Source of the DNA: Candidatus Omnitrophica bacterium CG1_02_40_15
GTDB taxonomy: Bacteria; Omnitrophota; Gorgyraeia; Gorgyraeales; Gorgyraeaceae
Length of the DNA stretch: 9,118 nt
Direction of reading: 5' to 3'
Assembly (NCBI GenBank): GCA_001871815.1
Contig: MNVP01000017.1
Location: 1 to 9,118 of the forward strand
Position 1 is the first letter of the stretch; every line of letters starts with the position of its first letter. Shown here piece after piece: positions 4,460-9,118 of the stretch. Made by a program: the position numbers and the translations under genes. Under the pieces are notes generated by a model, which searched no databases, had not been told where the DNA came from, and saw nothing but the letters and a program-made list of their open reading frames with translations.

Positions 4460-5731
4460 TTATTTTGCCAAGTCAAACTTAATCACAGCCACCGTCAGGC
4501 CGAGCATAAACCAGAATAAAACTACCATCTGCAATGCATAAAGATTGGTATCAAAAAAACTTTGCACCAGAAATGCTAAAATACCGGATAAAAGCCCAAG
4601 GACCAAATAGTCTCTTTTCTGATTAAAATGTTGCAGCCCCATTTTGAAGAAACTGAACAAAACCCAGAGAAAAGCAAATAGCCCCAACAAACCTGTTTCT
4701 GCTGCCATCTGTAGATAAGAATTATGTGGATATATTCCTCCCCCATCAAAACTTTTATAATCCCGCGCAACTACTGAATAAGTATTTAACCCACAGCCGG
4801 TCAAAGGATAATCTTTGATCATCTCTAAAGATTCCTTCCAAAGTTTGGCTCGTATAAAATTTGAACTGCTGCTGATTTGGGGAATTGATTTTACCCGCAC
4901 GACTACAGTGTAGACAAAATTAAAATTTGTATAAAGCATATCGGAAACCCTGCTTTTTATAGATTGTGGTAAGAATATCGGCAATAAAAATATAACTGCG
5001 ATTAAACACAATATTACAACTCTTAAAATCAAGCTTCTGACAAAATAACAGAACATTAAATAAGAACCTGCGGAAAAACCTACCCATGCACCGCGTGAAT
5101 AAGTCTTTAATAGATATAGAAACTGGATAATAATCGATAAGAATAAGAAGATTTTTAATTTTATGTCCGGTATTATATTTGCAGCTATTATTCCTATAAA
5201 TATAGGAATAATTACGATTAACCAAGCGGAAAAACCACTTGCGGTATTAAAAGAAGCACCAAATGAATACCAGCCTAACTCATGCCCTCTTAAAAAATCT
5301 ACTCCCCTAAAACACTGCGCACCTGCATCAAGCACTATTAACACCGCCGAAAAGATAATCGCGATTAAAACAATTTTAAGGCGCCTCTTACTGTTAATAA
5401 CTTCAACCAACATAAAATATATTGCCAAAAACTTCAGCTCCTTACCGAAAAAACCACGTAAAGACAAAGCGAGATTAACGCTAAAAATCACTGGTAACAC
5501 ATTAACCGCGATGAATATCCCTAAGGCCTTGTTTAGTTCGGTTCTAGGAAACATCCCCCATAATGAGCCAGCCCTATATCCCAGCGCCCTCTTTAGGATA
5601 AAAATAAATATTGCCGACCAAACAAAACTCTCAACTCCTGCTTTCGCAAATGGCAGGCAGAAGATTAAAAGGCACAAACAGGCAATTATTGCCCGGTCAA
5701 AATACAAAAAAATCTCGTCCCTATTCAGCAT
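4460..5731 (-). CDS. O-antigen ligase / Wzy-type polymerase family membrane protein
   Basis: A 423-residue protein with roughly 11-12 hydrophobic segments. It carries the Wzy_C/WaaL family pattern: TYSRGAWVGF (210-219) at a membrane boundary, the large periplasmic loop with LWKESLEMIKDYPLTGCGLNTY (298-318), and the loop signature PHNSYLQMAAETGLLGL (335-351), where H336, with R213, corresponds to conserved residues important in such ligases. It acts in the inner membrane, using undecaprenyl-diphosphate-linked glycan made in the cytoplasm. It is the last gene of the polysaccharide operon and overlaps the dehydratase gene by 11 bp. Sequence alone does not separate ligase (WaaL), polymerase (Wzy) and protein O-oligosaccharyltransferase (PglL); the length suits WaaL or Wzy. 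Confidence 0.85.
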   Translation of the reverse strand: MLNRDEIFLYFDRAIIACLCLLIFCLPFAKAGVESFVWSAIFIFILKRALGYRAGSLWGMFPRTELNKALGIFIAVNVLPVIFSVNLALSLRGFFGKELKFLAIYFMLVEVINSKRRLKIVLIAIIFSAVLIVLDAGAQCFRGVDFLRGHELGWYSFGASFNTASGFSAWLIVIIPIFIGIIAANIIPDIKLKIFLFLSIIIQFLYLLKTYSRGAWVGFSAGSYLMFCYFVRSLILRVVILCLIAVIFLLPIFLPQSIKSRVSDMLYTNFNFVYTVVVRVKSIPQISSSSNFIRAKLWKESLEMIKDYPLTGCGLNTYSVVARDYKSFDGGGIYPHNSYLQMAAETGLLGLFAFLWVLFSFFKMGLQHFNQKRDYLVLGLLSGILAFLVQSFFDTNLYALQMVVLFWFMLGLTVAVIKFDLAK

Positions 5732-7568
5732 GGCTTTTTCTAACTATTTCCTTCATCTTCTTAACAACTTTTTCTTTATCCGTTGAATTAACATATCCCT
5801 CTAATTCCTTCATTTGCTTCCTTAAGGTAACAACGTCAAGCTCATCGGCTTGACTAATATAAATCTTATTATGTTTTGTAACTTTATCCTTTTCCTTATC
5901 CAACAACATCTCCTCTCTGATTTTCTCACCCGGCCGCAAGCCTATATACTCTAAGCCAATATCCTTACCCAGTTCCAATCCGGACAACGACACTAAATCG
6001 CGGGCTAAATCAAGAATCTTTATTTGCTCCCCCATATCCAGAATAAATATCTCTCCCCCCACTCCAATAGCTCCTGCCTGCAGCACCAAAAGCACAGCCT
6101 CTTTTATGCTCATAAAATAACGAGCGGTATCCGGATGAGTAATAGTTATCGGGCCGCCGGCTTCTATTTGCTTTTTAAACAAAGGCACAACGCTTCCGTC
6201 AGAGCCCAGGACATTGCCAAAACGCACTGCCATAAATTTAGTCTTGCTGCGCCTGGCTTTAGCCTGTAGGAATATTTCTGCTAACCTCTTGCTTAACCCC
6301 ATAATATTTACCGGATTTACGGCTTTATCCGTTGAAACCAAAACAAATCTATCTACCTTGTAGTGATGCGCTGCGTAAATCATGTTCCTACTGCCCAAAA
6401 CATTATTCTTCACCGCCGCTATTTGGTTTTCCTCCATAAGCGGCACATGCTTATAAGCTGCGGCATGAAACACCGCCTGTGGCTTACATTCAGAAAAAAC
6501 CTTCTTTAAGAGGCCGATATCATTAATATCTCCAATAATCGATTTTATATTTAAGTTCTTAAACTTAGACTTAAGCTCAAGAGTTAAAAAGTAAAGGTTG
6601 TTTTCATTATGGTCTATTAAGATAAGCCCTGCTGGATGAAAGCGTAAGGCCACCTGCCTGCACAACTCCGAGCCGATAGAACCGGCAGCCCCGGTAATTA
6701 AAACTTTTTTATCTCTTAGGTATTTAGCTATCTCGCACTCATCAATGCTTACAGTCTCCCTGCCTAAAAGATCCTCAGGCCTTACCTCTCTTAAGCTTAT
6801 CTTCAACTCTCCGCTTATGATTTTAGCCAGGCCCGGGACAATCTTCAATTTAATATTAGGCACTTTGCAGCAGGCAATTAAATCCCTGATTACCTCGCCT
6901 TTTGCTGAAGGAATAGCTAAAACAATCTCCCTTGCATTACAATCCTTAGCGACCTTAGGTATAGCGTTCCTATCTCCTAAAATCCTCACCCCCTGGATAG
7001 TTTCATTCTGTTTTGCCTTATCATCATCAATAAAACCAATCACCTCTCCTAATGTAGGATTATGCCTGTATTCTTTCAAAAGCAATATCCCCGCCTCTCC
7101 GGCTCCGACGATAAGCACCTTAACCCGCTCATTTTCTAAAAGCGGGCCATGATATCTTTCCCTGATGATGCGAGTTAAAAAACGTATCCCCCCTATAAGA
7201 AATACACAAATAATAAAGTCGTTTACAAAAATGAATCTGGAGACAATGCTTGCTCCATATAAAAAAATACTGCCGGAAATAAAAACTACTGTAGCAACTA
7301 TGTTAGCTTTTATTATTTGCTTAAGATCATAAATACTTACATACCTCCAAAGCCCGCGGAATAAACCAAAATAATAAAAAACCGAAAGTTTAATAAGAGC
7401 CAAGAATGGTAAAGTCTTAATAAAAACCTTAAAATAATCGGTAGGCAAATTACAATCAAAACGCAGCATAAAAGACAAATAATAAGATAAGGATACCAAA
7501 AATAAATTAGCAAATAAGATAAGCAGGCGTCGGTATTTTAATATAAATGCTTTATAAGCTTTTTTCAT
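5721..7568 (-). CDS. Membrane-anchored nucleotide-sugar 4,6-dehydratase (WbpM/CapD/PglF type)
   Basis: A 615-residue protein of the full-length WbpM/CapD class. Four membrane helices lie within about 17-130. A first Rossmann domain has GAGEAG (155-160) and continues to IDDD. After RPEDLLGR (263-270) comes the catalytic SDR domain with the NAD-binding GAAGSIGS (293-300), STDKA (412-416, D414/K415) and MGLSK (423-427), where Met replaces the usual Tyr of YxxxK, a known hallmark of this subfamily. VRFGNVLGSDGSVVPLF (448-464) and RPGEK (545-549) are also conserved. The enzyme converts UDP-GlcNAc to the 4-keto-6-deoxy sugar, the precursor of QuiNAc, FucNAc and bacillosamine. Its ATG is 6 bp after the phosphoglycosyltransferase stop. 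The exact product is inferred. Confidence 0.92.
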   Translation of the reverse strand: MKKAYKAFILKYRRLLILFANLFLVSLSYYLSFMLRFDCNLPTDYFKVFIKTLPFLALIKLSVFYYFGLFRGLWRYVSIYDLKQIIKANIVATVVFISGSIFLYGASIVSRFIFVNDFIICVFLIGGIRFLTRIIRERYHGPLLENERVKVLIVGAGEAGILLLKEYRHNPTLGEVIGFIDDDKAKQNETIQGVRILGDRNAIPKVAKDCNAREIVLAIPSAKGEVIRDLIACCKVPNIKLKIVPGLAKIISGELKISLREVRPEDLLGRETVSIDECEIAKYLRDKKVLITGAAGSIGSELCRQVALRFHPAGLILIDHNENNLYFLTLELKSKFKNLNIKSIIGDINDIGLLKKVFSECKPQAVFHAAAYKHVPLMEENQIAAVKNNVLGSRNMIYAAHHYKVDRFVLVSTDKAVNPVNIMGLSKRLAEIFLQAKARRSKTKFMAVRFGNVLGSDGSVVPLFKKQIEAGGPITITHPDTARYFMSIKEAVLLVLQAGAIGVGGEIFILDMGEQIKILDLARDLVSLSGLELGKDIGLEYIGLRPGEKIREEMLLDKEKDKVTKHNKIYISQADELDVVTLRKQMKELEGYVNSTDKEKVVKKMKEIVRKSHAE

Positions 7569-7574
7569 GGTTTT

Positions 7575-8138
7575 CTAGTGTGCTACTCCTTCTCTATTTA
7601 CAACCTTAAACACTGTGATCAGTATAATTTTGGCATCCAGAAGCAAACTTCTATTTTTCAAATAATACTCATCAAATTCAACCTTTACAGGAATTGGGAG
7701 TTCATCCCTACCGTTAATCTGCGCCCAGCCGGTAACTCCCGGGATAAGTGTGTGCACGTTCTTTCTCGTCCTTAATTCGATCAAATCGTCCTGGTTGAAT
7801 AATGCCGGCCTTGGGCCCACAAAAGTCATATCGCCCGATACTATGTTAAACAATTGCGGCAGTTCATCTAAACTGAATTTGCGCAAAAAAGAACCTATTG
7901 GCGTAAGATAGCGATCCGCATCATTAAAAAGATGCGTTGCAACTGCCGGGGCATCCATGCGCATCGTGCGGAATTTACACATTTTAAATATCTTATTGTT
8001 TTTTCCGATCCGGTCAGACCAATATAGCACTGGCCCTGAAGAGGTCAATTTAATAATTAAGCCTATCAAAACCAGCGGTAAACTTAAGAAAACCAGTAGT
8101 AAAACCGCAAAAATGAGATCAAAAATACGTTTGATCAT
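7575..8138 (-). CDS. Small initiating phosphoglycosyltransferase (PglC/WbaP-C-terminal type)
   Basis: A 187-residue monotopic sugar transferase that moves a sugar-1-phosphate from a UDP-sugar to undecaprenyl phosphate, the first membrane step of glycan assembly. Visible: KRIFD (3-7) leading into a single hydrophobic re-entrant segment (about 8-30, with SLPL), GPVLYWSDRIGK (35-46), KFRTMRMDA (55-63), SLDELPQLFNIVSGD (89-103) with the catalytic Asp-Glu dyad D91/E92, FVGPRP (106-111) and IPGVTGWAQINGRDELP (132-148). It lacks the N-terminal membrane domains of WcaJ/WbaP, so it is the short form. Its ATG overlaps the epimerase stop by 4 bp (ATGA). Given the neighbours, its substrate may be UDP-QuiNAc or a related 6-deoxy-HexNAc; this is inferred. 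Confidence 0.93.
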   Translation of the reverse strand: MIKRIFDLIFAVLLLVFLSLPLVLIGLIIKLTSSGPVLYWSDRIGKNNKIFKMCKFRTMRMDAPAVATHLFNDADRYLTPIGSFLRKFSLDELPQLFNIVSGDMTFVGPRPALFNQDDLIELRTRKNVHTLIPGVTGWAQINGRDELPIPVKVEFDEYYLKNRSLLLDAKIILITVFKVVNREGVAH

Positions 8139-9085
8139 AATTTATAGTTCTTAACGGTTTCTTTTATCCCTTCTTCAAGAGTAAACGGTGGCTTCCAACT
8201 AAGCAGGTTCCTAATTTTACTACTGTCAACAAGGAGGGACCCGGTTAATTTCTCCAGTTCTTCAGTCTTTCCTACAATTTTACACAACGCCTTTAGGATA
8301 CTGGGTTGCAAAGAAAATAAAACTACCTTCTTATTCATCGCACAAGCAATCATTTTTATTAAATCCGGCGTAGACACATCCTGCCCATCGCTTACCAAAA
8401 AAGTTTCGCCTGCAGCCTTCGAGTGGACGACGCTTGTAAAAATAGCGTCTGTCAAATTGCCGAGATAGATGAAGCTGCGGCGATTATGGGTGCTTTTAAA
8501 TGGCAAAGGCAATCCGCTTGTGACTATCCTAATAAGGCTCTTAAAATTTGCTTTAACGCCGGGACCATAAACTAACGGCGGACGTAAGATCACCATTTTA
8601 AGTCCTGTCTCGGCTGCTATACTGGTCAATGCCTGTTCCGCCTCATATTTGCTGATACCATATGGATCCTTAGGCGCCGGCATATCCTTTTCGGTATATG
8701 GCGACTGAGAAGATTCTCCGTTTACTTTTATTGAGCTGATAAAAATAAATTTTTTTACACCTGCCCTTGCAGCCGCACGCGCTAAACGTTCGGTTCCAGC
8801 TACATTAATCCTGCGAAAAACATCAAGACTATCAATTACGGTATCATTCATTACATGCGCACGGCCGGCAAGATGAATGACTGTATCAACGCCCTCAAAA
8901 TCTCTATCGGCGTCATTATAATTTTCGATAGCTTCAATTTGTATGCCTTTCATCCGTTCGGGCAAAGTGCCGCCGGAAAAATTTTTACGGAAAGCACCCA
9001 AAACCCTCCACCCGCTGTCAAGCATCTTAACGCATAAAGCGCGGCCGATAAACCCGGTTGCTCCCGTTATAAAGACTGTAGGCAT
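8135..9085 (-). CDS. NAD-dependent sugar epimerase/reductase (extended SDR, WbpV/WreQ-like)
   Basis: With the ATG at 9085 this is a 316-residue extended SDR. It shows VFITGATGFIG (4-14) for NAD(P) binding, HLAGRAH (71-77), the catalytic Ser in ISSIKVNG (116-123), YGISK (142-146) as the YxxxK pair, RPPLVYGPG (168-176) and NRRSFIYLGNLTDAI (201-215). Such proteins act as 4-epimerases or 4-reductases on UDP-HexNAc sugars. Next to a WbpM-type dehydratase and an initiating transferase, reduction of the 4-keto sugar (WbpV/WreQ role) is a reasonable guess; UDP-GlcNAc 4-epimerase or a lipid-linked Gnu-type epimerase are alternatives. A TTG at 9094 in the same frame would add three residues and overlap the upstream stop as TTGA, so either start is possible; the family usually begins close to the ATG. 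Confidence 0.85.
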   Translation of the reverse strand: MPTVFITGATGFIGRALCVKMLDSGWRVLGAFRKNFSGGTLPERMKGIQIEAIENYNDADRDFEGVDTVIHLAGRAHVMNDTVIDSLDVFRRINVAGTERLARAAARAGVKKFIFISSIKVNGESSQSPYTEKDMPAPKDPYGISKYEAEQALTSIAAETGLKMVILRPPLVYGPGVKANFKSLIRIVTSGLPLPFKSTHNRRSFIYLGNLTDAIFTSVVHSKAAGETFLVSDGQDVSTPDLIKMIACAMNKKVVLFSLQPSILKALCKIVGKTEELEKLTGSLLVDSSKIRNLLSWKPPFTLEEGIKETVKNYKL

Positions 9086-9090
9086 AAAAA

Positions 9091-9118
9091 TCAACCCGTG
9101 ATTTGCTCTATTTCTTCA
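9091..9118 (-). CDS. C-terminal end of an unidentified upstream gene (partial)
   Basis: The minus strand entering the window reads EEIEQITG followed by TGA (9093-9091), 5 bp before the ATG of the epimerase. Given the tight packing of all other genes in this operon, these are probably the last codons of the preceding polysaccharide gene (possibly a glycosyltransferase). Eight residues cannot identify it and the frame is open only by a short distance. Confidence 0.35.

Noticed and set aside
5163..5786. Plus-strand open frame of 207 codons
   Set aside because: It lies opposite the O-antigen ligase family gene, whose motifs and operon position are convincing, and its own translation has no family features.
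9086..9094. TTG start at 9094 for the epimerase
   Set aside because: Not excluded: it would overlap the upstream stop as TTGA. I preferred the ATG at 9085 because the first beta strand then begins at residue 4, as is usual in the family.

Overview
The window reads as accessory DNA from a bacterial chromosome of moderate-to-low GC. Every gene I can support lies on the minus strand, so transcription runs from high to low coordinates. The surface-polysaccharide genes (small phosphoglycosyltransferase, WbpM/CapD-type dehydratase, O-antigen ligase/polymerase family protein) point to a Gram-negative-type envelope. The style would fit an uncultivated lineage such as Omnitrophota, but the taxon is a guess; no rRNA or universal marker is present.

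Right half (about 4460-9118): a tightly packed polysaccharide operon. In transcription order it holds the last codons of an unknown gene (9091-9118), an NAD-dependent sugar epimerase/reductase (8135-9085), a small membrane phosphoglycosyltransferase (7575-8138), a membrane-anchored nucleotide-sugar 4,6-dehydratase (5721-7568) and an O-antigen ligase/polymerase family membrane protein (4460-5731). Junctions are 4-bp overlap, 6-bp gap and 11-bp overlap. The first three enzymes form a plausible unit that makes a 6-deoxy-HexNAc nucleotide sugar and loads it on undecaprenyl phosphate, similar in content to WbpV/WbpM or WreQ/WreU/WreV for QuiNAc. The fourth polymerises or ligates the glycan.

Left half (1-4457): a toxin-antitoxin (TA) island. 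Four modules sit in about 4.4 kb: an AbiE pair in the usual order, antitoxin then toxin (3774-4391, 2969-3781); a second, divergent AbiE pair in reversed order, toxin then antitoxin (1887-2669, 1273-1890); a RHH antitoxin with a PemK/MazF RNase (787-1035, 439-783); and, at the left edge, the first 13 codons of a probable BrnT toxin (1-39). Each module has its own sigma70-like promoter. Three of the four share an extended -10 core (ATGGTATAyT). Two promoters lie so close to the start codon (brnT and the reversed abiE pair) that the mRNA should be leaderless. Perfect inverted repeats with 6-nt centres lie at both abiE promoters and are candidate operators.

Gene-free stretches hold structure: a GC-rich block with hairpins (121-345), three consecutive hairpins between two TA modules (1110-1236), and a 64-codon open frame that looks like a gene relic (2695-2889). 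I saw no tRNA, rRNA, CRISPR array, transposase or integrase.
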